Origin: Burkholderia sp. BCC1644
Lineage (GTDB): Bacteria > Pseudomonadota > Gammaproteobacteria > Burkholderiales > Burkholderiaceae
Direction: 5' to 3'
Assembly: GCF_902833225.1 (NCBI RefSeq)
Contig: NZ_CADFEI010000007.1
Span: forward strand, 62,001-126,000
Length of the DNA: 64,000 nt
Shown: positions 53,599-61,826 of the stretch, in pieces
Position numbering within the stretch: the first letter of the stretch is position 1
Layout of the letters: every line of letters begins with the position of its first letter
The notes under the pieces: generated by a model
What the model was told of the DNA's origin: nothing
The model's input: only the letters and a program-made list of their open reading frames with translations
Databases searched by the model: none
Position numbers and translations under genes: made by a program

Positions 53599-54444
53599 TT
53601 ACCCGGCGCGGTGACGTCGCGCGTCGATCATCAGCGCGCGATGTCCGTTCGGCTGTTCGACGGGCGCGAGACCGAGCATCACGCGTGCGTCGTGCAGATA
53701 GCTGTAGTGTTCGCGGCTCGCTTCGAGACGCGTCAGGTCGAGGCTCGCCTGCACGACTGCCTCGTCCCGGCCGAGTTCGAGCGTGCTCTCGCCGAACGGA
53801 TCGACCAGCGCGGACTGGCCGGCGAACGTCAGGTCGTCGTCGCCGGAGCCGCAGCGGTTCACCATCAGCGCGAACATCTGGTTCTCCATCGCACGCGCCG
53901 CGATCGCGCGGCGATGCACGGGGCCGAACGGGTCCATGTTGCCGTTGGTGACGATCAGCAGATCGGCGTCGAGCGCACCGACCGCGCGCGCCGTCTCGGG
54001 GAATTCGATGTCGTAGCAGATCAGCAGGCCCACCGTCAGGCCATTCCACGTGCAGGTCGCGAAACGGTCGCCCGGCGTGAATACGCCGACATCCGACGCC
54101 CACAGATGGGTCTTGCGATAGCGCAGCACGATGTCGCCCTGCTCGTCGACGAGCACCGTGGTGTTGTAGAACTGTCCGCCGTCGCGTTCCGCGAGGCCGA
54201 CCGCGACGGCGACGCCTTTTTTGCGTGCCGCATCGCGGACCGCGGACAACGCGGGACCGTCGAGCGTCTGCGCGAGATCGGCGACGTTGTCCCGCGTCGG
54301 GAAGCCCGACAGCGTCGTTTCGGGAAACACGACCAGCTTCGTGCCGCCTGCCACGTCGACGCGCCCGATCGTGTCGATCACCTTGCGCGTGTTGTGTGCG
54401 ACATCGCCGTCGACCAGCGCGAGTTGCGCGAGTTCTACCTGCAT
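53599..54444 (-). CDS. Nitrilase-superfamily carbon-nitrogen hydrolase
   Basis: Cytosolic amidase-type enzyme of 281 aa. The Glu-Lys-Cys catalytic triad is visible: Glu in VVFPETTLSGFPTR, Lys in LRYRKTHLWA and Cys in GLLICYDIEFPE. The substrate class is open, but aliphatic amidases and omega-amidases share this layout. ATG 54444 is preceded by GGAAGGAG. It is divergent from a LuxR-type regulator and upstream of an amino-acid permease, a compact catabolic unit. Confidence 0.9.
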   Translation of the reverse strand: MQVELAQLALVDGDVAHNTRKVIDTIGRVDVAGGTKLVVFPETTLSGFPTRDNVADLAQTLDGPALSAVRDAARKKGVAVAVGLAERDGGQFYNTTVLVDEQGDIVLRYRKTHLWASDVGVFTPGDRFATCTWNGLTVGLLICYDIEFPETARAVGALDADLLIVTNGNMDPFGPVHRRAIAARAMENQMFALMVNRCGSGDDDLTFAGQSALVDPFGESTLELGRDEAVVQASLDLTRLEASREHYSYLHDARVMLGLAPVEQPNGHRALMIDARRHRAG

Positions 54445-54622
54445 GAAACCCACTCCTTCCAATAGCCTTTCATCTGCGTGTCGTATCCATTGCAGCGCGC
54501 ATACGACGCTTCGTCGAGCGAAACAGCAGCCTCGGCCACTGCCTTTCGAAGTGAGGCCGATTATCGGGTTATTATTTTTGACCTGAAATTCCCCGCCAGG
54601 GTTACCCTCACCGGAGGACACG

Positions 54623-55441
54623 ATGGACCTCGAATGGCGAGATCTCGCTTTTCATCGGGAGATCGGTTCGGCCATCGATGCCCTCGATGGCCCGCATTTC
54701 TGGGCGCGCCTCACGCGCGTGCTCGAACGGCACCTCGATTTCGACAACTGGGTCGCGCTGCGTTTCGCACGCGATGCCGCGCCGCTCGTGCTCGCCGAAC
54801 AGGCGATGCCGGATGGCAAGATCGACCTGATGTTCCAGGACTATCTGGCCGCGCTCTACCAGCTCGATCCGTTCTATCTCGCTGCGTTCGAAACACAGGC
54901 GTCGGGCTTCTACACGCTCGCCGACGTCGCGCCGGACAACTTCCGGATGACCGAGTACTACCAGCGCTACTTCAAGAAGAACATCGTCGGCGACGAAGTG
55001 CATTTCAACGTCGTGATCGATCGCGATCACACGCTGGGTTTTTCGCTCGGCAAGACGAGCAAGTACGACGATCGCGAGATGGCGTTGCTCACGCTGTACA
55101 CGCCGTGGGTGCTGTCGTTGATGCAGCAGCGCCTGCGCTTCGAGACGTTCGCCGTGAAGGAGGCGCCGCGCGCAACGGAGAGCGAGGCCCCCGATCCGCA
55201 CGCGCGCTTCGGCATGCTGACCGGCAAGAACGGACGCGGCGCGTTGACGACGCGCGAAATCGAAGTGGCGATGCTGTCGTTGAGCGGGTTCTCGACGCGC
55301 GCGATCGGCGAGAAGCTCTCGATCTCGTTCGAGACCGTGCGTGCGCATAAAAAGCATATCTACGCAAAGCTCGGTGTCGGGTCGCAGTCCGAACTCTTCG
55401 CGTTGTTCTACGATCCGGCGAGAGCCGGGGAATCCGCGTAA
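54623..55441 (+). CDS. LuxR-type transcriptional regulator
   Basis: Regulator of 272 aa. The N-terminal ~190 residues resemble a sensory domain without clear autoinducer-binding signature. The C-terminal LuxR/GerE helix-turn-helix (about 208-265) reads LTTREIEVAMLSLSGFSTRA with SISFETVRAHKKHIYAKLGV. It is divergent from the amidase gene across about 180 nt with an AT-rich patch, so it probably controls the amidase/permease pair. It does not contain a LuxI neighbour, so quorum sensing is not implied. Confidence 0.88.
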   Translation: MDLEWRDLAFHREIGSAIDALDGPHFWARLTRVLERHLDFDNWVALRFARDAAPLVLAEQAMPDGKIDLMFQDYLAALYQLDPFYLAAFETQASGFYTLADVAPDNFRMTEYYQRYFKKNIVGDEVHFNVVIDRDHTLGFSLGKTSKYDDREMALLTLYTPWVLSLMQQRLRFETFAVKEAPRATESEAPDPHARFGMLTGKNGRGALTTREIEVAMLSLSGFSTRAIGEKLSISFETVRAHKKHIYAKLGVGSQSELFALFYDPARAGESA

Positions 55442-55485
55442 TTCGCCGCGTGTGGCGGCGGCCGGATGCCTGCAAGCGCCCGCCT

Positions 55486-56079
55486 TCACGCGCCCCGACG
55501 GGTATCCAGGTCGAGCCGCAGATCCGTCACGAATGCGCTCCCCGGCTGGTGGGACAGCGTGAATCCGATCGAGCGCGCGAGGCCCTTCATCGCATCGTTC
55601 TCGGTCAACATCGTGCCGACCATCTGCCGCATGCCCGAGCGTCGCGCCAGTTCGATCAGGCTCGACAGCAGCACACGGCCGAGCCCTTGCTGCTGCCACA
55701 CGTCGTCGATCACGATCGCGCATTCGACGACATCGGTTTCTCCTTCGTCCATCGCATAGCGCGCAACGCCGATCAGCCGCTCGCGGCCGCCGGTCCAGAT
55801 CGTCGCGATCACCGCGCCTTCCCGCCGGCGGTCGATGCGGGTCCATCGGATCATCTCGTCTTCGGTCGGCTTGCGTGCCGACATCAACCGCATGTAGCGG
55901 CTGTGGCTCGACAGCCGCTCGACCAGTTCGCGTTCGATGTCGAGATCGCCGTGCTCGATCGCACGCAGGAGGATCGGCGTGCCGTCCTTCGCGTCCCAGA
56001 TGCGCCGGATGCCGAGCGCCGGCGCGTCCGGTTCGGGGTTGCCGCGCCCGGCCTGTTCGAGCGTCATCGTATCCATCAT
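55486..56079 (-). CDS. GNAT-family N-acetyltransferase
   Basis: Acetyl-CoA-dependent N-acetyltransferase of about 197 aa. The central GNAT fold shows RLIGVARYAMDEGETDVVEC (beta4) and the acetyl-CoA loop DDVWQQQGLGRVLLSSLIEL (Q-Q-G-x-G-R). The start is one of two adjacent ATGs (56079/56076) behind GGAGG; a further in-frame Met at 56109 is possible. Convergent with the LuxR-type gene. The acetyl acceptor is unknown. Confidence 0.87.
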   Translation of the reverse strand: MMDTMTLEQAGRGNPEPDAPALGIRRIWDAKDGTPILLRAIEHGDLDIERELVERLSSHSRYMRLMSARKPTEDEMIRWTRIDRRREGAVIATIWTGGRERLIGVARYAMDEGETDVVECAIVIDDVWQQQGLGRVLLSSLIELARRSGMRQMVGTMLTENDAMKGLARSIGFTLSHQPGSAFVTDLRLDLDTRRGA

Positions 56080-56254
56080 TGCCTCCGCCTGTTCCCGCGG
56101 GTCCGGCATGTCGCGACCGGATCGCCGCGTGCCCTGCCCTGACCTGACCGTATGGCTTCGATTATCGGAACGGTCGCCTGCCCGATAAAGGCATGGCGGA
56201 CGACTTCACAGTTGGCCGCGCGGAAACAATGGCGCGGCAACGCGAACGCGGCCG

Positions 56255-56911
56255 CTATGCCCCGCTGTTCGCACCGGACAACCCCGAGGCCTGCAGATCG
56301 CCGAGGTCGGGCACCGTCGAGGCAAACGCCGCCAACTGCATCGCATGCTGCGCGACGCGCGCCAGTTGCGGGAATGCGTCGTCGTTGACCGCCTGCGGCA
56401 CGACCGCCGCGGCACTCTGAAACGCAATGACGGACATGACGTCGGCTTGAGAAATGCGTTCCCCGAGCAACCACGGTTCGCCGCAAGCCTCGTTCAGCAT
56501 GCCGAATCCGGCCTGCATCTGCGCCACATAACCGGCCTGCAGATGCGGCAGTCGATGGGACTCGGGGCGCAGCATCAGTTCGTCGCAATAGCGTGCCAGC
56601 TTGTCGTAGCACGCCGTGGCATAGCTCGTGAGCTGCATCGCGCGCACGCGCTCGGGGCCGCCGGCAGGCATCAGGCGCCGCTCGGCCGGGACGAGGCTGT
56701 CGAGATAGTCGACGATCGCGCCGCTGTCGATCAGGACCTGCCCGTCGTCCAGTTGCAGCGCCGGCACCCGCTTCATCGGGCTGAACGCCGCGACGCGCTC
56801 CGGCTCGCGGTAGGCGTGAAAAGGCAGATGCTCGAACGGAATGTTCAGGAGATTCAACGTCACGCCGACGCGGCGCGTGTACCCCGACAACCACGGGCCC
56901 ACCAGTTTCAT
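56255..56911 (-). CDS. Glutathione S-transferase family protein
   Basis: Soluble GST-fold protein of 218 aa. The N-terminal thioredoxin-like domain (1-80) reads MKLVGPWLSGYTRRVGVTLN and carries the cis-Pro segment RVPALQLDDGQVLIDSGAIV with Asp-Ser as glutathione contact. The C-terminal helical domain follows. ATG 56911 matches the fold start; a longer upstream frame does not. It is divergent from a LysR-family gene, a common pairing in which the regulator controls the transferase. The substrate is unknown. Confidence 0.9.
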   Translation of the reverse strand: MKLVGPWLSGYTRRVGVTLNLLNIPFEHLPFHAYREPERVAAFSPMKRVPALQLDDGQVLIDSGAIVDYLDSLVPAERRLMPAGGPERVRAMQLTSYATACYDKLARYCDELMLRPESHRLPHLQAGYVAQMQAGFGMLNEACGEPWLLGERISQADVMSVIAFQSAAAVVPQAVNDDAFPQLARVAQHAMQLAAFASTVPDLGDLQASGLSGANSGA

Positions 56912-57161
56912 CGGAACGCTCCCCGGACAGTGGTTCAACGGCACGAGCAGCCAGTTTAAGACATTCGTTCGCGCTCGACCGGGCCCGCGCGCGTCGACTG
57001 CGGAGTCGGGCCAGCCGCGAAGCGGCCACCGCGTGTGGCGGCCTGCCGCGTCGCGGTTTAGACTGCGCGCTGGGCTTGAGGGCCGGGGTGCGGCCGCCTG
57101 CGGGTGTCGGGCGCTTCCGGGTTTCAAGCGGTTCAACGCGTCGTTCTGAAAGGTCCGGACA

Positions 57162-58166
57162 ATGGATATCGTGCTGGCCATGCGCGTGTTCGCGCGCGTC
57201 GTGGAAACGAAAAGCTTTACGCGTGCAGCCGATACGATGGACCTGACGCGCGGGCGCGTGACCGTGATCGTCCAGGGCCTCGAAGCCCACCTGAAAGCGC
57301 GGCTGCTGCAGCGCACCACGCGCAGCCTGAACCTGACCGCGGACGGCGCCGCCTATTACGAGCGATGCGTGCGCGTGCTCGCGGATCTCGACGACATCGA
57401 AAACTCGTTCCTCGGCAAGGAGCGAGCGCCGCGCGGCCGGTTGCGCGTGGACATGCCCGGCGCGCTCGGGCGCGTGATCGTGATGCCCGCGCTGAACGAC
57501 TTTCATGCACGCTACCCGGACATCGACCTGATGCTCGGCCTCGGGGACAAGCCGCTCGACCTCGTGCAGGAAGGTATCGACTGCGTGGTACGCATCGGCA
57601 CGCTGCAGGATTCGTCGCTCGTGGCGAGACGCGTCGGCATCTACCAGGGCGTGACGGTCGCGAGCCGCGGTTATCTCGAGCAGTTCGGCACACCGCGCAC
57701 GCTCGAGGAACTCGCCGATCACCGGACCGTGAATTACTACTGGGGGCGCACGGGGCGGATCATGCCGCTCACGTTCGACGTCGACGGCCGCGCGGTCGAA
57801 GTGAAGATGCGCGGCTCGATCGCCGTGAACGATGCGGAGGCGTATCTGAGCGGCGCGCTGAAGGGCCTCGGCATCGTCCAGGGCGCTCGCTTCCTCGCGC
57901 TGCCGCACCTCGAAACGGGGGCGCTGGTCGAGATCCTGTCGCAATGGAAGCCGCTGCCGCTGCCCATCTCGGCGGTCTATCCGCACAATCGCCACCTGTC
58001 CGCCACCGTGCGCGCATTCGTCGACTGGATCGCCGAGCTGTTCCGCAACGATCCGCGGCTGTCCAGCACGCCGGAAACGGATGCCCGCTGCGGCCCGGCC
58101 AGCATCGATGCGCCGGACGGCGACGCGATCGACCCGGACGGCGACGAGGACGTGCCGCTAGCGTAG
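57162..58166 (+). CDS. LysR-family transcriptional regulator
   Basis: LysR-type regulator of 334 aa. The N-terminal winged HTH (about 1-60) reads MDIVLAMRVFARVVETKSFT, RAADTMDLTRGRVTVIVQGL. The co-inducer domain follows (about 90-295). The C-terminus extends with an Asp-rich tail (DGDAIDPDGDEDVPLA), unusual for the family. It is divergent from the GST gene, 250 nt away, and upstream of a hydrolase/SDR group on its own strand. Confidence 0.9.
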   Translation: MDIVLAMRVFARVVETKSFTRAADTMDLTRGRVTVIVQGLEAHLKARLLQRTTRSLNLTADGAAYYERCVRVLADLDDIENSFLGKERAPRGRLRVDMPGALGRVIVMPALNDFHARYPDIDLMLGLGDKPLDLVQEGIDCVVRIGTLQDSSLVARRVGIYQGVTVASRGYLEQFGTPRTLEELADHRTVNYYWGRTGRIMPLTFDVDGRAVEVKMRGSIAVNDAEAYLSGALKGLGIVQGARFLALPHLETGALVEILSQWKPLPLPISAVYPHNRHLSATVRAFVDWIAELFRNDPRLSSTPETDARCGPASIDAPDGDAIDPDGDEDVPLA

Positions 58167-58188
58167 GCCGGCCCCGCCGGCAACGGCC

Positions 58189-58224
58189 GCCGCATTGTTC
58201 TCAGGAAGAGAACACTGTTGCGGC
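58189..58224 (+). promoter_or_regulatory. Extended dyad upstream of hydrolase gene
   Basis: TGTTCTC (58196-58202), 5-nt loop, GAGAACA (58208-58214) form a perfect dyad. Outer GCCGCA (58189-58194) and TGCGGC (58219-58224) extend the pairing with small bulges. It lies just after the LysR stop and about 85 nt before the hydrolase start. It could be an operator or an mRNA hairpin; there is no T tract. Confidence 0.5.
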
Positions 58225-58308
58225 AAGCGCGAGATTTATCGGCTCCGCGGTAACAACCAGAATGCGTTCATTGTTCAAGCAAACGAGAACGCAGCCGCGT
58301 TGACTGGT

Positions 58309-59106
58309 ATGTCTACCGTTTCCCTTTCCGGTTTGCAGGTCGAAGACGCCCGTATCGACGGCCATCGCCAGCCGATCGACGTGCGCAGTTTCCGGCCGCC
58401 GGCGCAGAAACACCCGCTGTCGATCGTCCTCTATTTCCATGGCGGCCTGTTCACCGGCGGCTCGCTCGACGACACCGATGCCGTCTGCGAAGCGCTCGCG
58501 TTGCAGGTGCGCGCATGGGTGCTGTCGGTCGGCTACTCGCTCGCGCCGGCCTTTCCCTTCCCGAACGCGGTCGAAGACGCGCACCGGGCACTGCGGTGGG
58601 TGCAAGCGGAAGCCCGTGCGATGCGTGCGGACAAGCGGCAAATGGCCGTGGCCGGCCACGACGCCGGCGGGAATATCGCCGCGGGCGTTGCCGCGATTGC
58701 GCGCGACCGCGGCGACACCGGCATCCGTGCGCAGGTGCTGATCGCGCCGCTGCTCGACCCGAGCATGACGCGCGTCGGCCGGTACACGACTGACGCGGCG
58801 CCGGCCATCGACACGCTGGCGGCCAGCTATCGCGCGTATCTGCCGTTGCTGTCGCAGCGCGTGCATCCGTATGCCGCGCCGCTCGAATCGTGCCGCCTCG
58901 CCCGTCTGCCGGCCACGTTCATCGCCACGGTCGAGCACGACCCGCTGCATCTCGAAGCCGAACATTACGCCGCGTCGCTGATTGCCGCGGGCGTCCCGAC
59001 CGAATGTGCGCGTTACGCCGGCACGACGCGCGCCGGCATCGCGACGCATGCGCCGACGCTGCGCGCGGTCGGCGGCTTTCTCCAGCGCCACCTCGCGGGC
59101 AGTTGA
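58309..59106 (+). CDS. Alpha/beta-hydrolase-fold protein, HSL-like, with Asp at the nucleophile position
   Basis: Protein of about 265 aa resembling the hormone-sensitive-lipase (Abhydrolase_3) family. The oxyanion motif HGG (YFHGGLFTGGSLDD) is present. At the nucleophile elbow the usual G-D-S-A-G-G is replaced by G-H-D-A-G-G (VAGHDAGGNIA), putting Asp where Ser is expected. The acid position is plausible in VEHDPLHLEAE, but the normal C-terminal His-Gly-Phe is missing (YAGTTRAGIATHAPT instead). ATG 58309 is chosen; upstream frame lies in the regulatory hairpin. First of three same-strand genes. Confidence 0.8.
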   Translation: MSTVSLSGLQVEDARIDGHRQPIDVRSFRPPAQKHPLSIVLYFHGGLFTGGSLDDTDAVCEALALQVRAWVLSVGYSLAPAFPFPNAVEDAHRALRWVQAEARAMRADKRQMAVAGHDAGGNIAAGVAAIARDRGDTGIRAQVLIAPLLDPSMTRVGRYTTDAAPAIDTLAASYRAYLPLLSQRVHPYAAPLESCRLARLPATFIATVEHDPLHLEAEHYAASLIAAGVPTECARYAGTTRAGIATHAPTLRAVGGFLQRHLAGS

Positions 59107-59156
59107 CGGCCGCGAATGTCTTGTCGACACATTTCACCCACCCAGGAGCACGCATC

Positions 59157-59918
59157 ATGAAACTCAGCGGAAACACCATCTTCATCACCGGCGGCACATC
59201 GGGTATCGGCCGTACGCTGGCGGAAGCCTTGCATCGGCGCGGCAACCAGGTGATCGTCGCCGGCCGCCGCAAGGCCCTGCTCGATGAAGTCGCGAAGCAG
59301 AACCCCGGCATCGACACCGTCGAGCTCGATATCGGCGACGCCGCGCAGATCCGCACGGTTGCCGCGCAGCTGATCGAACGCTATCCGGCGCTGAACGTCG
59401 TGATCAACAACGCGGGCATCATGCCGTTCGACGACGCGGCCGGACCGCTCGACGACGAGCAGGCCGTCCAGCTCGTCACCACGAACCTGCTTGGCCCGGT
59501 GCGCGTGAGCGCGGCGTTCGTCGAGCACCTGAAGCGGCAGCCCGACGCGACGATCATCAACAACAGCTCGGTGCTCGCGTACGTGCCGCTCGCCGCGACG
59601 GCGCTCTACTCGGCGACGAAGGCCGCGATCCACTCGTACACGCTGTCGCAGCGTTTTGCGCTGCGCCACACCAGCGTGCGCGTGCTAGAGATCGCGCCGC
59701 CGTGGGTCGACACCGATCTCGTGCACAAGAGCGGCGACCCGCGCGCGATGCCGGTCGACGCGTTCATCGCGGAGACGCTGACACTGCTCGAAACCGCGAC
59801 GACCGAAGTGGTGGTCGAGGCCGGCAAGCCGTTGCGCGACAACGCGGGCCCGAACGAGCACGCGTTCGTCGAGCAGTTCAACCAGTTCATTGCCGATAAC
59901 CCGATTCCCGTCGCATGA
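59157..59918 (+). CDS. Short-chain dehydrogenase/reductase (DltE-like)
   Basis: NAD(P)-dependent oxidoreductase of 253 aa, classical SDR. The cofactor motif ITGGTSGIGRTLAEAL (residues 9-24), NNAGIMPF and the catalytic Ser-Tyr-Lys set (NSSVLAYVPL; LYSATKAAI) are all present. AGGAG lies 9 nt before ATG 59157. It follows the hydrolase by 51 nt. The closest recognisable subgroup is DltE-like; the substrate is unknown. Confidence 0.9.
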   Translation: MKLSGNTIFITGGTSGIGRTLAEALHRRGNQVIVAGRRKALLDEVAKQNPGIDTVELDIGDAAQIRTVAAQLIERYPALNVVINNAGIMPFDDAAGPLDDEQAVQLVTTNLLGPVRVSAAFVEHLKRQPDATIINNSSVLAYVPLAATALYSATKAAIHSYTLSQRFALRHTSVRVLEIAPPWVDTDLVHKSGDPRAMPVDAFIAETLTLLETATTEVVVEAGKPLRDNAGPNEHAFVEQFNQFIADNPIPVA

Positions 59919-59985
59919 CGGCAGACCGCGCCACGCAGTCGCGGCGCAAGCGGATGCACTGAAGACGATTGTCCATTCACCCTGT

Positions 59986-60016
59986 GGTGTCGTGCCGGAT
60001 CAGACGCAACGACACC
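59986..60016 (+). promoter_or_regulatory. Hairpin between SDR and SnoaL-like genes
   Basis: GGTGTCGT (59986-59993) and ACGACACC (60009-60016) pair perfectly around a 15-nt loop, followed by TTAA. It lies 22 nt before the SnoaL-like start. A weak terminator or regulatory hairpin is possible. Confidence 0.45.
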
Positions 60017-60038
60017 TTAACTCATCGGAGTCCGAATC

Positions 60039-60443
60039 ATGTCGAAGGAACTTGAGGAAAAGAACATCGCGCTCGTGCTCGACGCGCTCGACACGTTGTT
60101 CAACCGGAAGGATTACGAGAAGGCCGCGAAGTTCTGGTCCGATGCGTATATCCAGCACAGCCAGCACGTGCCGGCCGGCCGCGACGGCCTGTTCGGCCTC
60201 GTCGATTCGATGCCCGACCTGCGTTTCGAGTACGACATGGTCGCGGCCAACGGCGACTTCGTCTGGATCCACAGCCGCTACAGCCATTCGGCGTCGCCGG
60301 TCGCGCTGATCGCGCTGGATATCCTGCGCATCGAGAACGGGAAGCTGGTCGAACACTGGGACGTGCTGCAGAACGAGGCGGCGCGCAGCGAATCCGCCGG
60401 CGGCCATCCGATGTTCGGCGACCGCTTCGGCGACGAGCGCTGA
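60039..60443 (+). CDS. SnoaL-like (NTF2-fold) protein, copy 1
   Basis: Small soluble NTF2-fold protein of 134 aa (SnoaL polyketide-cyclase/ester-cyclase class). Segments FNRKDYEKAAKFWSDAYIQH, YDMVAANGDFVWIHSRYSHS and LDILRIENGKLVEHWDVLQN match the family, including the His-Asp near the C-terminus. GGAG precedes ATG 60039. It is a paralogue of the protein encoded at 61295-61693 on the opposite strand. Many such proteins have no proven activity. Confidence 0.88.
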   Translation: MSKELEEKNIALVLDALDTLFNRKDYEKAAKFWSDAYIQHSQHVPAGRDGLFGLVDSMPDLRFEYDMVAANGDFVWIHSRYSHSASPVALIALDILRIENGKLVEHWDVLQNEAARSESAGGHPMFGDRFGDER

Positions 60444-60481
60444 TTCGCGCGCGTCAGTCCGACCGACACACGGAGGATGCA

Positions 60482-61234
60482 ATGAGTACGTTGCTCGAAC
60501 AGGCGATCGACGCCCACGGCGGGATCGACAACTGGAACAGGTTCCGCACGGTGACGGCGGCGCTCGATATCGGTGGCGCCGTCTGGCACCTGAAGGACCA
60601 GCCGGGACTGTTCCACGGGATCGAACTGGCCGCCGACCTGCGGCGCCAACGGGTCGAGATCGCGTCGCGGGCTGGCGGCTGGCGAGGCACGTTCGAGCCG
60701 GACGTCGTCGCGATCGATGCCGCGAACGGCGCGGCGCCCGAAGAAAGGCGCACGCCGCGCAGCGCCTATCAAGGCCATACGCAGCAGACGCGCTGGGATC
60801 GCCTGCATGCGCTGTACTTCACCGGTTACGCGCTCTGGACCTATCTGGCCATTCCGTTTCTCTACGCGCGTCCGGGTTTCCGCACGGAAGAACTGCCCGA
60901 CTGGCACGAGAACGGCGAAACCTGGCGGCGCCTGAAAGTCACGTTCCCGGACACGATAACCAGCCACAGTCGCGAGCAGGTGTCCTATTTCGGCGAAGAC
61001 GGGCTGCTGCGCCGCCACGATTACACGGTCGACGTGATGGGCGGCGCACGCGGCGCGAACTATGCATCGGACTACCGCAACGTGCATGGCGTGATGGTGC
61101 CGATGTCGCGCCGCGTCTTTGCGTACGACGATGCGACGCAGAAGATCGACGAGCCGCTCCTGGTGTCCATCGACATCCGCAGCATCGATTTCCACACCGA
61201 ACCTGCGCCGGGCGATCGCCCTGCTCTTCCCTGA
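60482..61234 (+). CDS. Conserved protein of unknown function
   Basis: Soluble-looking protein of 250 aa with no signal or TM segment. It has a repeated beta-rich pattern (DIGGAVWHLKDQPGLFHGIE, VDVMGGARGANYASDYRNVH, SIDIRSIDFHTEPAP) reminiscent of lipocalin/LolA-like half-barrels, but no family can be named confidently. GGAGG lies 6 nt before ATG 60482, which is 38 nt after the SnoaL-like gene, so co-expression is likely. Confidence 0.75.
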   Translation: MSTLLEQAIDAHGGIDNWNRFRTVTAALDIGGAVWHLKDQPGLFHGIELAADLRRQRVEIASRAGGWRGTFEPDVVAIDAANGAAPEERRTPRSAYQGHTQQTRWDRLHALYFTGYALWTYLAIPFLYARPGFRTEELPDWHENGETWRRLKVTFPDTITSHSREQVSYFGEDGLLRRHDYTVDVMGGARGANYASDYRNVHGVMVPMSRRVFAYDDATQKIDEPLLVSIDIRSIDFHTEPAPGDRPALP

Positions 61235-61294
61235 CGTTCCACGTGCCCGACGCGACGGCATGATCGCGCGTCGGGCACGTCGCGATGCCGTCCC

Positions 61295-61693
61295 CTAATC
61301 CTGCGCCGACGTGAGCATGCTGTTGCCGTTCGCGCTTTGCGCCGCGGGCACCTCCTGCTGCATGACGTCCCAGTGTTCGGCGACCTTGCCGTTTTCCACG
61401 CGAAAGATGTCGACAGCGACCATCGGTTCCGGGCCCCAGCCGAAGTAGCGGCCGTGGATGCTGACATAGTCGCCCTCCGCCACGACGAGCCCCGGCTCGT
61501 ACCTGAAATCGGCCGGCAGATTGCCCAGCAGCGCCTTGATTGCCGCCGTCCCGTTCGGAATCTGCGGGTTGTGCTGCCGGTAATCGTCGCTGAACAGCCG
61601 ATCCAGCACCGCGGGATCGCGGTGCATGAAAACGCCCGTGATCGCTTCGAGAACCAGCGCCTTGTTTGCTGCCGTTTTCCCTGATGTCGTCAT
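61295..61693 (-). CDS. SnoaL-like (NTF2-fold) protein, copy 2
   Basis: NTF2-fold protein of 132 aa, paralogous to the one at 60039. Shared pattern: VLEAITGVFMHRDPAVLDRL, RYEPGLVVAEGDYVSIHGRY and VDIFRVENGKVAEHWDVMQQ. It is convergent with the unknown protein and divergent from a TetR regulator, across a gap that contains repeated CGATCTGTA elements. ATG 61693 (MTTSGK) is chosen; Met codons upstream lack a matching N-terminus. Confidence 0.88.
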   Translation of the reverse strand: MTTSGKTAANKALVLEAITGVFMHRDPAVLDRLFSDDYRQHNPQIPNGTAAIKALLGNLPADFRYEPGLVVAEGDYVSIHGRYFGWGPEPMVAVDIFRVENGKVAEHWDVMQQEVPAAQSANGNSMLTSAQD

Positions 61694-61741
61694 TGCGCTG
61701 CTCCGGTGAGTGATGGCCGAGGTCATGCATGCGGCACGCAT

Positions 61742-61773
61742 CGATCTGTAAAGGAACCGATCTGTACCTTTAC
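61742..61773. promoter_or_regulatory. Repeat/dyad in snoaL/tetR divergent promoter
   Basis: Direct repeats CGATCTGTA at 61742-61750 and 61758-61766 overlap an inverted repeat, GTAAAGG (61748-61754) and CCTTTAC (61767-61773). This lies between the divergent snoaL-like and tetR starts and is the best candidate operator for that TetR protein. Confidence 0.6.
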
Positions 61774-61826
61774 GAAGAATGGGCGCTTGGTGTACTTTTG
61801 TCAATCACGATTGCGCGGAGGCGCCG

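Noticed and set aside
54623..55441. Quorum-sensing LuxR receptor
   Set aside because: The HTH is LuxR-type, but no autoinducer-binding signature or luxI-like gene is present; it is more likely a local metabolic regulator.
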